A DNA stretch of 64,000 nucleotides from Dendrobium chrysotoxum (GCA_019925795.1 CM034311.1:43805374-43869373), one strand, 5' to 3'; counted from the first letter of the stretch, positions 46,527 through 57,726 are shown. Notes: generated from the letters alone by a model not told the origin. Numbers and translations are program-made.

Positions 46527-49197
46527 ATGAGTGGACGTGGTGCAACCTTCATGCTAGTGTATGGAGGTGTATTACAAGTGGATGAAAAATTCGCGCCAAG
46601 TTATTCTGGGGGTAGGAATCGTCCCCTACATGTGCCGAGAGATATAAACTTAGAACAACTTAAGTTAAGGGTACTTCGAGCTCTGAAGTATGATCCTTTA
46701 AAGTATTCTGTGAACTTAGTATGTCGAGTGCCCGTGGGAAATGAGTTTGTTGCCTCACATGTTGAGGATGAGGAGGTTTGTGAAGTTTTATTATGTCAGG
46801 CTGAAACAGAATTTCTCATCTTGTACATTGATATCGAAGAGATTAATGACACTGGAGATAATACTGAGCCTTTAAATTCACAAAGATATGAAAGTTCACC
46901 CCAAGTTGAGAGGGCAGATATGGTTGCTAGTCCTTCAAGGGCAGAAGCAGTAGAAGAACTCCTTCATTAGTGAGTTCCCTATATCGCATATCAGTAATAG
47001 TTCCCTAGAAATGTTTTAAATTGCTTATTAAATGATCAATAATATTTATCAATACTATTTTCAATGTAGTGATACAGCGAACCAACATACGCAGGAACCT
47101 CCGTTACATTCTACACAATCAGTCCCTTCAGATCATTACAATTATGAGACTATGAGTAGTAGCTCCAGTGAGGAGTGCTCTGAGGACGATGGTGTTGATC
47201 TTTTCCCTGTGGATACTGATAAAAGTGCAGATGATAACGAGGAGATAAGAAATGTCATCCAAGATTATTATTTTAGATCAGTTGCTAGTGATGATACAAT
47301 GGTGGCCAATAATAACTATGCTGAGACCTGTAGGACGACAGAAGAATGGGATCACGAAATAGAATCTGATGATGTTAACGATGAGGTCATGGTTGAGGAT
47401 GAATTCTCAATTCCTAATAAATTAATTGAAGGTATGTGTTTCACAAGCAAGAGTGATCTTCAATTTGCCTTACAAGGCTGGTCAATTATGAACAATATGC
47501 AATATATTGTCATAGCTTCGAATACACAGAAATTTACTGTTTGTTATGCGAAGCATGATAGCCCGACCTCTCCTTGCCTATGGCGCGTTCATTCTGGTAA
47601 GAGCAAATGATTAGGTGGTATATGAAAAATCGCATCTATAAAGCACCGTTATACCTGCGTAACAATTCTCGAAAGTGGGCACCGTCAGTGCAACTCCCAA
47701 TTTATTAGTTTTTACATACTTCCCACCATTAGAAAGCAAATGGACTTAAAGCCAAGGGAGATTATAGGTCGCATGGAAGCTAAGTTCAATATTAAAATTT
47801 CATACATGAAGGCATGGGATGCTAGAAGAAAGGCAATTAAGGTCGTTTTCGGTAGTTGGGAAGAATCATACCGTACTCTTAATTTATTCATGGATGCTGT
47901 TGCCTCTGTAATGCACATACAGTCTATTGAATTCAGAGCTCACAGGTTAATATGTTTCAAAGGCTCTTTTGGGCATTCGGTCCTTCAGTTACTGGGTGGA
48001 TGTATTGTCGGCCAGTTCTTAGTCTTGATGGCACATTCCTACTCGGTAAATATCGAGGTACATTATTAACTGCAATTGGGTTGGATGCTAATAATAGACT
48101 TTTTCCTCTTGCATTCGCCATTGTTGAGTCAGAGAGTACTGAATCGTGGTTATGGTTTCTACGGCAATTTAATGAGCTGCTATCGTGTGTGACAAGCAGG
48201 CCAAATCTATGTATAATCTCAGACAGGCATGCAGGCTTAGTTAGAGGTTGTAGAGAAATTTTTCCTAATGCAGCTCATCGGCACTGCTTACGGCATCTAC
48301 GGGAGAACTTCAAGAAAACAGTACGGCAGATGGGGATTAGTGATGTAGAATTTCTTTGCCAAAAAATATATGTAGCAGGCAATACTGATGACCCACGAGT
48401 TCACCACAGATGCATGGAAGACATAAAAAAAATCAAGCAAGATCTTCACCAATGGTTGGTAGATCGAGATGTGAGCCGATGGTGCTTAACACATGATAAA
48501 GGATTTAGATATGGTGTCATGACAACCAATGAAGCAGAGTCTTTTAATGGTGTACTGAAGAGAGCTCGAGGGTTGCCAATTCAAGCGTTGATAACATCTA
48601 TATACTATAATGTTATTGTCATATTCATGAGGCGCTTGGATTTTATTACATCTGAAGAGAGATTGCATAATTACTTCTTTGCGCCACGTACACAAATAAT
48701 AATTAGAAAGGCTGAGGAGGAGGCAAGAAGAATGCCAGAACCGATAAGACTTAACATGCATGAATTTCAAGTTTTTGACATGTCATCCAGATCTTATCGT
48801 GTTGATTTTCTTGATGGGAGGAGATGCAAGTGCAGTTGTGGGAAACCTTTGTTGTTTCATATACCGTGTGCACATGTCATTTGTTGTTTAGCAACATTAA
48901 GGCAAACACATCTAGATTATGTTGCTCCGTACTACACTATGAGCAATTACAAATTATGATATTCCACAGAATTTTACCATATCCCCAATAAGGATGAATG
49001 GCGCCAACATGATCCCAACGTTGGTTTGTTCCCACTTCTCCCCCCAAACTATCGAAGACGGTCAGGTCGTCCGAGGACCAATCAATATCGTAATACAATG
49101 GATGAGTCACGACCACGTAGCAGCAGGGTTTGTGGAGCTTGTCATTCAGTTGGTCACAACAAAGCCACTTGCCTAATAAGACTTGGTCGTAGAAATT
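46527..49197 (+). pseudogene. MULE transposase (MuDR type), disabled
   Basis: Exon 1 (46527-46969, MSGRGATFMLVYGG, a PB1-like N-terminus) joins exon 2 at 47070 across a 100-bp GTGAGT...TGTAG intron in phase. Exon 2 then gives an acidic serine-rich linker, a MuDR DNA-binding-type segment (YIVIASNTQKFTVCYAKHDS), and the MULE catalytic domain with the acidic residues in LSLDGTFL, CIISDRHAG and TTNEAESFNG, plus HRHCLRHLRENF. A SWIM zinc finger follows (CKCSCGKPLLFHIPCAHVIC) and, last, a zinc knuckle CGACHSVGHNKATC near 49140-49170. Breaks: in-frame TGA at 47608, 47623 and 48957, and a one-base frame change near 47945. The coding sense is otherwise well preserved, so decay is recent. It cannot supply transposase without readthrough. 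Confidence 0.88.
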
Positions 49198-49609
49198 AGT
49201 ATTTGTATTATATGTGTAAGTGCAGGTGAACGTGTGTGTATTTGATGCACTAAATGGGTTATGTAACTTAAACTTTATCTGATGTATTTGTGTAAGTCTT
49301 AGTGCAAGATCATGTATGGATGAACAACAACTTCATAATTACTTCATAACTTGACTAAGTCACTCGATAAAAATACATACATAAGCCACTTGACACAAAC
49401 TTCCAAAACACATGCATAAGTCACTCAATACATAAGTCAAGCAATATAAACACATACATAAGTCACGCAATACAAACACGTACATAAGCCACTTGACAGA
49501 AACTTCCAAAACACATACAATGATTTAATACCACGATAAAACACAAGTCACTCGACACAAACTAGTTTGGCAGCTCCACTCATGAAAGTTCTAAGTATGA
49601 GGGAATCCT
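49198..49609. other. Intergenic region between convergent MULE genes
   Basis: 3' ends of the transposase and of the minus-strand SANT-like ORF face each other. The text contains a loose tandem of CATAAGTCACTCGA/ACATACATAAGCCACTTGACA (about 49350-49560), which may carry both transcript ends. Confidence 0.55.
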
Positions 49610-50299
49610 TCATCGCTTTTGTAGTGCGGTGCGAGTGCGAGCTTGGAGTTGGGCTTGACTAGGGCAACAGCCAAACCTCTGTGTAAACCAAAGTTGCATA
49701 GATTGCCAGTCTGTTGTATCCAGAAAGTCCTTCCTCCATCTACCAGGGATAAAACTCAGATTATCATATGTCTTGATGAGGAACGCATCAGCCTTAGCAT
49801 CCCAATTCCGGTAAAGGATGCAGTGCGCAATATCCGCTGTTGGGTTGTCCAATATCTCCTCGAACGATCCATCATCACGGCGTCTAATTTCGGTTGCTCT
49901 AGGCTTTAGAGTGTTAATCGGCACTAGATGTGCTGAAAATTTTGAAACCTCCCTTTGCACATACTCCCATGCTTCCTCATTCAAACCCGTTCCATCCCTT
50001 CGAGATGGATACCTCATAAGATCTGTATATGTCTCCCATAGCTTGATGTCCTCTTTCTCTGACCAGGAATGAACACAGCACCGGTAGATATGATTCGTTC
50101 TAGCCTTCTCCTCCAATGCATTATCTGTTTGAAATGCTAAACTTCTATGAACTCGACTGCTACCCTCCGTAATTGACTGCTTCAAAGAAATCTTCTCAGT
50201 CTGATACTTTCTTGCTCTCCATATTTCAATATGAATGCAATGTGCTAGTCTGTGTGATGTTAACAATGGAAGGGCTCTCAATTTATAGAAGAACTTCAT
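49610..50299 (-). CDS. Accessory MULE protein A, tandem Myb/SANT-like
   Basis: An intact 229-residue frame at most; the true start may be later, near the KQSITEGSSRVHRS segment where homology to protein B begins. Two segments look like degenerate Myb/SANT-like helices: CCVHSWSEKEDIKLWETY...EEAWEYVQ...LKPRATEI, and HCILYRNWDAKADAFLIKTY...DFLDTTDWQSMQLWFTQRF, ending CCPSQAQLQARTRTALQ. The closing pattern of one aromatic helix, then QLQ.R.R resembles Myb/SANT-like domains of transposon-linked DNA-binding proteins. It shares invariant blocks (HSW, HLVPI, HCILY, CCP.Q.QLQ.R) with the ORF at 53858-54475. It lies head to head with the mobile-domain fragment. Binding the element ends is a guess; no named family was confirmed. 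Confidence 0.6.
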   Translation of the reverse strand: MKFFYKLRALPLLTSHRLAHCIHIEIWRARKYQTEKISLKQSITEGSSRVHRSLAFQTDNALEEKARTNHIYRCCVHSWSEKEDIKLWETYTDLMRYPSRRDGTGLNEEAWEYVQREVSKFSAHLVPINTLKPRATEIRRRDDGSFEEILDNPTADIAHCILYRNWDAKADAFLIKTYDNLSFIPGRWRKDFLDTTDWQSMQLWFTQRFGCCPSQAQLQARTRTALQKR

Positions 50300-50319
50300 C
50301 TGGGTAGAGGTACATTACT

Positions 50320-51262
50320 TTGATATGCAAAAAAACTCCTAATTTGACTTTACTAAGAGAATTGATAATTTGGACTGCACGAGTGCCCCTGATTAGTTGG
50401 AAGAGGGTCGAGTGGCACTTGCCAGATAGAGTGCTACGGCAGTTTGGATTGTGTCCCACAACTGATGTCCAACCAATTGAACCAAACTTCAAAAGGGTAG
50501 ATGGTCGTGGAAAACCAGACATGGATTGGATGTTATACCACCAAGCTCATATTGGCATATGGGAGAGCAGGCGTGGATATATAGTCACTGGAGAGCTCCT
50601 CGATCAACACAATTACTACTTGGTGCATCAGTATGTGTAGTGGTACAAGTCGTGGGCATCATTATATATATTAAAGGCACCTATAAAGCCTCCCACCACG
50701 GCATACCCTAGAGCTCCTTCTGAACGCCTTCTGGTAAGTCATAATTGAACATAGTTTAATTATATGTGATGTCATTTTTTCTAAAATAAGCAACTAATTA
50801 ATGCAGAGGGATTTCTTCCTTGGAATGGAACAAGCTTTGCACCATCATTTTAATGGTACAGATGATACACAACAGCAGAGAGACATAAACACGGTGCCAG
50901 AGCTTTATCGTGGGTTACGTACGCAGTTGCATATTCAAGACCAAGGATACTTTGATGACATAAGAGAGCATGATGTTCCAATCTCAATGACCCATGACGA
51001 TCCTCAACATTACAGTGGATATGCTGGACCCTCCTCCTATTATGATCAAGGGCACTCTGGGGACATCTTCAGTCAGCAGGTGCCAGCGGATTTGGAAGCA
51101 TACCTTACCCCAAATTTTGTACGTAGCTCCCATCCTACAGATGACATTGCTGAGGAAGAAGTAGATGTGGAGGAACGTCACATGTTACGTCAAAGGCCAC
51201 GACGACCTCCACAGCATTACACCCCAGGCACTGATGCGTTACCACAGAGGCCACGTAGATGA
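50320..51262 (+). pseudogene. Plant mobile domain (PMD) gene fragment, C-terminal part
   Basis: Exons 50320-50733 and 50807-51262 join in phase across a 73-bp GTAAGT...TGCAG intron. The first gives IIWTARVPLISWKRVEWHLP, DRVLRQFGL, then MDWMLYHQAHIGIWESR, the C-terminal signature of plant mobile domain proteins (MAIN/MAIL-like, transposon-linked; also called PP7 long-form-like). An in-frame TAG at 50638-50640 interrupts it before WYKSW. The second exon is a hydrophilic tail ending QRPRRPPQHYTPGTD. The N-terminal three quarters of a usual PMD domain are absent; the 5' edge abuts protein A on the opposite strand. Probably a captured and truncated copy. Confidence 0.65.
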
Positions 51263-53857
51263 CGTTAGCTGATACTTTCATGTACTGGATTTGGTTTCTT
51301 ATTGCATATGTAGTAACTGTTGTAAATGTGGCTTTGTATGTTTTTTTATTATCGGTGATGTGAAGCATAAGCCTTTAAGACATATATATTAGCACCCTTA
51401 TTAATATATTAAAAAGATAACACATCAAAAATTTAACATAGAAAGAATTAACAAAATGTATATATATGAAGTAATAAATTATTCGAGCTATATGGTATAT
51501 CAAGTAACAAATTGAGATTGTCTTTATCACAAGCATAATAATTAGATCAAGGATATATTGGTTTGGGATATAAAAGTATGATCTTTTTGCTTTTATTGAA
51601 AATGGAGAAGAAGTTGAGTTCATCCATCATATTTATTTTAAAATCCCACTCATGATTTACACATTCAAGACACAAGGATTCATTCATAACACCAAATAAA
51701 ATTTCGCCACATAAATTTGTGTAATTATCATTATCATCATTAATTCGTAATGATTCGTCTAATAAATAGAGATTGTCTTTACCTTCATTTTGTGAAGCCC
51801 ATTTCTATTTGAAACGAACTTAGCATATTATAGCAAGCCTTGGGTGCTTGCTTCAATCTAAAAAGAACTTTCTTTAATATGTGTAAATGATAACAAAAAA
51901 TTTGATTTTTTGAATCCAAATGGTTAATATAAAATTTTTTTAATCGAAAATAATTTGATTTTGATTTGTGAATTGTGAATTAAAACATTTCATATGTATA
52001 TAGAAATGTAACATATTCATTAAAGTTTATATTAATTATATCTTGATTGTAATATATTAAAAATTTCTAAATAGACATTTCATATTTATGTCACATCATA
52101 TTATCATTATATATTTCAATAATCACATGCCTCTTATGATCTATTAAATATTTCAATGAATGCTTTTTAATATGTTTTATTATATTGTCACATCATATTA
52201 TCATTATGTGCTATTATGATTCATAATATTTTCATATATAATATGATGATTTACTCACCTTATTATGCTAACATGTTATACTAAGCTATGTTTAACAATT
52301 GACATCAAGCTTAATAAATCATAGTTACATAATATGGTTTAAATGTTTGATTTGGAGTCACTGGTGGGTCAATAGACTCACTATCTACTATTAATATTTT
52401 CTAGTAGGCTAAACTTTGTAGTGTTAAAGAAGGTCAAGGAAGCTAAGAAAATAATAGAAAAGTTGAGTGTAGCCTTAGTAATAGATTTAGTCATGTTGAA
52501 CTTTCTAAGTGGGTAGATATGCCTTATTTATGTATAATAAACTCTTATAGCATGTAGCTTCTAAGATGAATGATTATATAAATGAATCATAAATGGATTG
52601 TTTAAATTGACTTCATATTTTTGTAATTACATTTGGATTTAGATGCTATTAATTACTTTAGAGAATATAAACTATTATAAAGTATAAAAAATTTTCATAC
52701 TAGTACTTAGGAAGGAATATAATTTTTTATGATTATTCTAAAGTTATGCTATATAATTTTTTGATAATAATGAAATAAGGGAAAGCAACAAGAAACCAAC
52801 CACCTTTAATGATAGATAAAATCCACGCACATAAGTCTAATTCTATAACAAAATGAAGAGGACCATTTGATAAAGATTTGGATGTAAATTCATGATAAAG
52901 AGATGGAAAAGAAGGGAGGAATCTATGGTTGTAGCAAAACCTCTAAGAAACAAAGTCAAATTACATACATTAAAGTTTGGAATACTATGAGAGCTTCTTA
53001 GAATCCTAATTCATTAGTAATTATCATAATGAATGTGATTATTTTATTATCTAATTTAATTTCTTCATGCCTCCTATTCACATTATTAATAGATTTATAA
53101 TTTCCATAATTAATAATTAACTTATGTAGATCTCTTTATGCAAATCATATATAGCTGGCAATATTAATCACTTTTGCGTAGATTGTCCTCACTAAGCATT
53201 GACCTAATCATATGTAGTATTATTCTATTGTTATGCTCTACTACACCATTTTATTGAGATGTCCTAGTGGATGAAAATTTTGTTTAATATCTCGCTTATC
53301 ACAAAAAAATTGTCAAATATATCATTCATAAATTAACCTTCATGATCGCCTTTGATAGTTGTAGTTGATAACCTTCTCTCTTTTTTAACCCATCTAATTA
53401 ATGTAAATAAATTTAAAATATTTTGTGATTTAGTATAAAAATAATACATTAATTTTAAGCATAAAAATAATATTTCATAAGGTTCTCAATAACAAAATGG
53501 TATTTTATTTTTATTTGCTTGGAGATCATCCCCTATCAAATATGTTCAATTGAATAGGGGTTTTTTATTATAAGGTGTAGGTTTCTTATAGGGGGAAGTT
53601 CTTATGATTAATTATATCTCAATAATGTTTAACAATTAATTTTTTTTAAATTAAAATAGTGATTTGTAAATTTTAATCAAAATATTGATTTATTTTATTT
53701 TAAAGATTTTACTTTCAATTATTCAACTTTGAAAAATAGAAATAGATATATTTGATGACTTACTTTAGATTAAATTGATTTTATTCATTTGACCTTCCCT
53801 AACTTATAAAATTTAATGGAAGAACCAAAACTATCATATCAGGTAAATTAATCAAGA
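51263..53857. other. AT-rich MULE interior with a copia relic
   Basis: Mostly low-complexity AT sequence. The only recognised coding trace is the minus-strand copia integrase piece near 53110-53390. Confidence 0.5.
53110..53390 (-). mobile_element. Ty1/copia integrase relic
   Basis: The minus-strand translation passes through FSSTRTSQ, a stop, then NGVVEHNNRIILHM and MLSEDNLRK, the recognisable end of the copia integrase core (PQQNGVVERKNR type). Several stops; no LTRs found. It is a fragment inserted in or swept into the MULE. Confidence 0.6.
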
Positions 53858-54475
53858 ATGTACTTCCCCATTTTGGATGCTACCAGAACTGCCCCAACCA
53901 AGCAACGCATTAGAGATGGAAGTAGGCGTCTGCGTGAAAGTTTATCTTTTCCTACAGATGAGATCCTTGAAGCCAAGGTAACATCAAATGAACTATTCAG
54001 GTGTGTTATGCATTCCTGGGATGACGACCAGGATTGCTTACTGTGGCACAAACATGATGAAGTAAAAAAAATTAAGGAATATAGAGCTGGCCCTGAACTT
54101 CGAGATGTGGGTTGGAATTATCTACAACACAGCTTTAGCGTTCATGACCGCCACCTTGTACCAATAGACTTCCTTAGGGGTCGAATTCGGGAACTTGGTC
54201 TTGATAAAGAAGGTATAGTTGAACCAGGGATTGGAAGGTCTATGCTAGATATAAACCATTGTATTCTATATTGTTATTGGTCTCCTGATAAAGATCAACA
54301 CATATTAGATTGCTATAAAATGTTACTGCAAAGTCCTAAACATGGTAAGGATAAGGATTTTCTTAATGGAGAAGATTGGCAGCAAATACAACTAGAATTT
54401 CAACTCTGCTTCAGATGTTGTCCTACCCAGACACAGCTTCAAACTCGTGTACGATATCTACTACAGCATATGTAA
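53858..54475 (+). CDS. Accessory MULE protein B, homologue of protein A
   Basis: An intact 205-residue frame starting MYFPILDATRTAP, 315 bp inside the right MULE end region. Over about 175 residues it aligns with protein A at roughly one third identity by eye. Shared blocks are HSW, HLVPI, HCILY, KDFL...DWQ..QL.F, and CCPTQTQLQTRVRYLLQ. It has the same two helix-rich halves that resemble Myb/SANT-like domains. It is encoded on the opposite strand to protein A, so the MULE carries an inverted, diverged pair. Both frames are open although the transposase between them and the left end is broken. Function unknown; DNA binding is inferred from the fold impression only. Confidence 0.6.
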   Translation: MYFPILDATRTAPTKQRIRDGSRRLRESLSFPTDEILEAKVTSNELFRCVMHSWDDDQDCLLWHKHDEVKKIKEYRAGPELRDVGWNYLQHSFSVHDRHLVPIDFLRGRIRELGLDKEGIVEPGIGRSMLDINHCILYCYWSPDKDQHILDCYKMLLQSPKHGKDKDFLNGEDWQQIQLEFQLCFRCCPTQTQLQTRVRYLLQHM

Positions 54476-54789
54476 TAGTAAAGAACAACATGTAAAATTA
54501 TTGTGTTTAGCTTTATTTCCATTGCCACGCTTTTAAAATGTATTTCAAGTTATAATTATGCGAGTAAAAAAGCAACACTAAACCACACTGTATTTTAATC
54601 ACATAGTCAATAATTAAACTATTAAAGAAGTGTGACAAAAAATGATTACAGACTACTTAATATTTTTTTAAAAAATAAGATTGATGATATGAGTTCAAAT
54701 CACAATAATTAAAAAAAAAATTTACAAAGCAAAAGTCTTTCAATGATATGAAAATCTACAAAGCAAAAATCTTTCAGCTCATGAGCAAT

Positions 54790-55009
54790 TTAACTGGCAA
54801 CTTATGCCAGCAATTTAACTGGCTGTAAGTCGCCCGATTAACGGGTGACTTATGGTAAGTCGCCCATTTAACTGGTGACTTACCATAAGTCACCCTTTAA
54901 ACGGGCGACTAATGCCAGATCCTGCTGAGGTGGCACTTCCTCGCCACGTTGGAGTATAAGGTAAGGTTAAGTCGCCCATTGCACGAGCGATTTTGCCTAT
55001 TTTTAAATT
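54790..55009. repeat. Right terminal region of the MULE, chain of hairpins
   Basis: Three successive imperfect hairpins use TAAGTCGCCC arms (around 54836-54861, 54862-54894 and 54893-54913). Next come GAGGTGGCACTTCCTCGCC and, last, AAGTCGCCCATTGCACGAGC to CTATTTTTAAATT, the inverse of the left end. Confidence 0.65.
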
Positions 55010-55305
55010 TTTTTTAAACATACTTAATCTCTTGATATAATCATTAATCATGCTTAGTCTTAAAATTTTCCCAAATTTAATTATGATTATTAAAATTAAT
55101 AATTAGTGTTTTCAAATTTCTGTCTTCAGTCAACATCTAAAGCTAGAGGCCAAAAAACGTATGCATGTGGAGATGATAGATTTTTTTTTCTGCTATATAT
55201 AGGTCATTAAAATTTAAATTATTTCAAAACTTTTTTATGAAAAGTAATTAAAAAAATCAAAGTATGCATTAAATTAACTTTTTTAAATATTTCTCAAATA
55301 TATAT
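55010..55305. other. AT-rich gap
   Basis: No feature recognised. Confidence 0.5.
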
Positions 55306-55780
55306 TGTTGTGGGTTAGAATATATACGACGATAGAGTTATAGCTTTACATCTTAACGTTGCATGGATATTCAGCTCACACACAGAGAACATAAAATTTT
55401 TTACGTGTAAAATTTTGAAAAGGGGAAAAATCACGGGGCCTAATACAGTTGAAAATGATTCAACTAAAATTTGAGTAGGTTACAGTGGTCTAACTCACAT
55501 TCGAGGGCGATCAGATTATAAATGTCAATCATGTGGTTGAAATCTAGTGATAAATGGGGATGATAATCTAGCGTCGTTTGATGGACTGGTAGAAGTCCGG
55601 GCCTCGGGTGGTGGTACGACAGAAGTCTGGGCGTCAGGTGGTGGCCCAGCGGAAGCCCGGGCCTCATGTGGTGGTCCAGTAGAAGTTCGGGTGTCAGGTG
55701 GTGGTTCGGTAGAAGTCTGGGTGTCAGGTGATGGTCCGACAGAAGTCCGGGCCTCAGGTGATGGTCTGCATGTTACAATT
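55306..55780 (-). mobile_element. Old, diverged LTR of the gag-only element family
   Basis: Starts TGTTGTGGGTTAGAATATA. It matches the LTR plan of 6556 and 12217 (TACGACGATAGAGTT, TTTTTACGTG, AAAAATCACGGGGCC, CGATCAGATTATAA) at much lower identity. It then runs into about six 30-bp units (GAAGTCTGGGCGTCAGGTGG type, 55590-55770), a variant of the LTR minisatellite. The 3' portion is missing. Confidence 0.65.
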
Positions 55781-56846
55781 CATATTGATTTATTGGTTGA
55801 GAGTTTTGTGTATCAATTAAGAAGTTTTGAGTTTGAAATTTACATATATGATATGTGTGTGAATTTATGTCTCAAATTTCCAAAAAAAAAAAAAAAAATG
55901 CTACTCATCGTAGCATCTCAGTTTATACACAATTCTAATTAGTTTGTTAACTGAGAAAGACTAAAGTTTTCTATTGGAGGAGAAGAAAAATACAGAATTG
56001 AGTTAGCTTCAAAGCTGATCCATTTCATAAATTTCAATGGCCTCTCATCCAATTCAAACTAAATAAACTCTTAGGGGTTGTTCGGTCGCAGGATCTATGC
56101 TTCCAGAAACAAACTCTATGCTTTTTTAATATCCAATTCTGCTGTAGATCCGAGATTTACAAATCTTATTGTTCAACAAAGTTCATGAATTTACACGGCG
56201 TCTTTCTCATGAGAAACTCATCACACTACCAATCCTCCACCAAATTTAATAAAAAGAAATAGTTCATTAACTTGACAAAGCACTCTCTTAAATTTTTAAA
56301 GAAAAACACATTGATTTATCTAAAAATTTGTCGAGCGTTTATAGTTTTAACATCACTTGAAATCCCACCGAGCAACATATAAGAGCAAGATTTTCAATTT
56401 GAAGATTTCAGAAAAGAAAAAAAGAAAAAAACATAAGGCTTAACTTAATTAAAATAATTCTACTAATATGAGTCTGATGACTATCAATAAGCAATATTTC
56501 ATCATATCAAGAACACAACCAAATTAGTTGGCTATCATCACCCAATTTCTAATTCCGTCATGTCAATCATCATCCGATGCCTACCAATACTGATGTCCAA
56601 CATTTGTTATCCACCAATAAAAGCACAACCAAATTGATGTACACTACTACTTGACTTCTTACCTTACAACCCATTGCTTGAATCATACAATGCAGGTCTT
56701 CTCCATCATTAGGTCTCTACTTCTATTGGGGTGAATAATATGAGTAGCGCTAGGCTTTCAATATTCTCCATCCATCATTGTACGATGCTCATTAATGATT
56801 AACAATTTAACATCTAACATTCGTTCCAACTAACATCCGATACTTA
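55781..56846. other. Intergenic, nothing recognised
   Basis: AT-rich text with a 16-A run near 55880 and no recognisable gene or repeat boundary. Confidence 0.5.
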
Positions 56847-56976
56847 GGCTTTGTTTGGGACAGCTTTTATACTACTTTTTAAAACAGCTTTCTAGTATAA
56901 AAATTTTTAATTCAAAATTTTTTTGCACTAGAAAGCTGTTTTAGAAAGCAAGAAGAAAGCCGTCCCAAACGACACC
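56847..56976. mobile_element. Tourist-like MITE, best copy
   Basis: 130 bp from GGCTTTGTTTGGGACAGC to GCCGTCCCAAACGACACC, flanked by TTA on both sides. Nearly the whole element folds back. TTA duplications and GG...CC ends fit PIF/Harbinger-type MITEs. Confidence 0.75.
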
Positions 56977-57163
56977 TTAGTTGCGGTCACACAATCTCCC
57001 ATATGACCCATACTACAGAAAAACAACAATTAAGTACCACACATATCCTCCATGCAGTGACTTCTAATGTCCAATATCATTTCTTGTCAAAGGACTCAAA
57101 GAAAGCTAAATCCGACTCTACAAGCAACCAAGACCATGAATCTTATATGATTCATTGCAACAA

Positions 57164-57700
57164 CAACAAAAGTTTTATCCCACTAAATGGGGTCAAATAC
57201 ACGAATTATTTTTCACTATTGTGTCCTATTAAGAGTGAAATTCTCATTTAAATCTAATAAAAAAAATTCATTTCTAATATTTTCTAATTAAGTTATTTTA
57301 GATCTACCTCTATCTCTTTTAACATTGGTCAAATCTAATATACCTACTCTCCAAATTAGGTCATCAGAAGGCCGATATTTTATGTGACCAAGCCATCTAA
57401 GGCGACACTCTCTAATCTTATTTGCCATTATGCTCGTTCACATCACATTATATGTCTAAGAGTAAAGCCACTCATCCACCTGAGCATCCTCATCTTTGCA
57501 ACATTTAACTTAATTGTTTTCTTAAGTTTGAGGAGTATTTTTCTATCACACAACAAGCCCAATGCATTCCTCCACCTCAACCATGAATCATCCAACTTGA
57601 ATTCTACTAATAATATCCCCACCTATTTCATCATCACTCTGGACAATAGATCCGAGATATCGAAAACATATACTCTTATTAATAAATTAATTGCCTAAAC
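57164..57700 (-). mobile_element. RTE-type LINE 3' fragment, antisense and decayed
   Basis: In minus sense it ends TTTGACCCCATTTAGTGGGA...TTGTTGTTG, the same tail as the plus-strand copy at 62103-62883 (GACCCCACGTAGTGGGAC...(GTT)n). The body matches the reverse-transcriptase C-terminal segment in reverse orientation with stops. The plus-strand open frame at 57384-57698 is its antisense shadow. Confidence 0.65.
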
Positions 57701-57726
57701 CCTAAATCCTAAATCCTAAACCCCCC
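57694..57726. repeat. Telomere-like CCCTAAA repeats
   Basis: About four 7-bp units (CCTAAAC, CCTAAAT, CCTAAAT, CCTAAAC) followed by a C run, at the 5'-truncated edge of the antisense LINE. Confidence 0.7.

Larger units (their letters stand above)
44346..55009 (+). mobile_element. Mutator-like element (MULE) with accessory genes
   Basis: About 10.7 kb bounded by diverged inverted ends. The left end AATTTAAAAATAG...GTCGTTCGTC and the inverse of the right end AATTTAAAAATAG...ATCGCTCGTG align over at least 50 bp, and both inner parts are built from TAAGTCGCCC palindromes. Inside: a broken MULE transposase (46527-49197, plus), a Myb/SANT-like ORF (49610-50299, minus), a plant mobile domain fragment (50320-51262, plus), AT-rich DNA with a copia relic, and a second SANT-like ORF (53858-54475, plus) homologous to the first. 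No clean 8-11 bp target-site duplication was found, so the outer limits are approximate. Alternatively two related MULEs have merged here. Confidence 0.65.

Noticed and set aside
52800..52930. Possible second copia integrase block (LDLCAW-like) on the minus strand
   Set aside because: Its order relative to the NGVVE block at about 53250 is wrong for one integrase and the match is weak.
44338..55020. Attempted 9-11 bp target-site duplication for the MULE
   Set aside because: Flanks are AT-rich and only inverted, not direct, similarity was found, so no duplication is claimed.
57384..57698. 104-residue plus-strand frame
   Set aside because: Antisense shadow of the decayed RTE reverse transcriptase on the minus strand.
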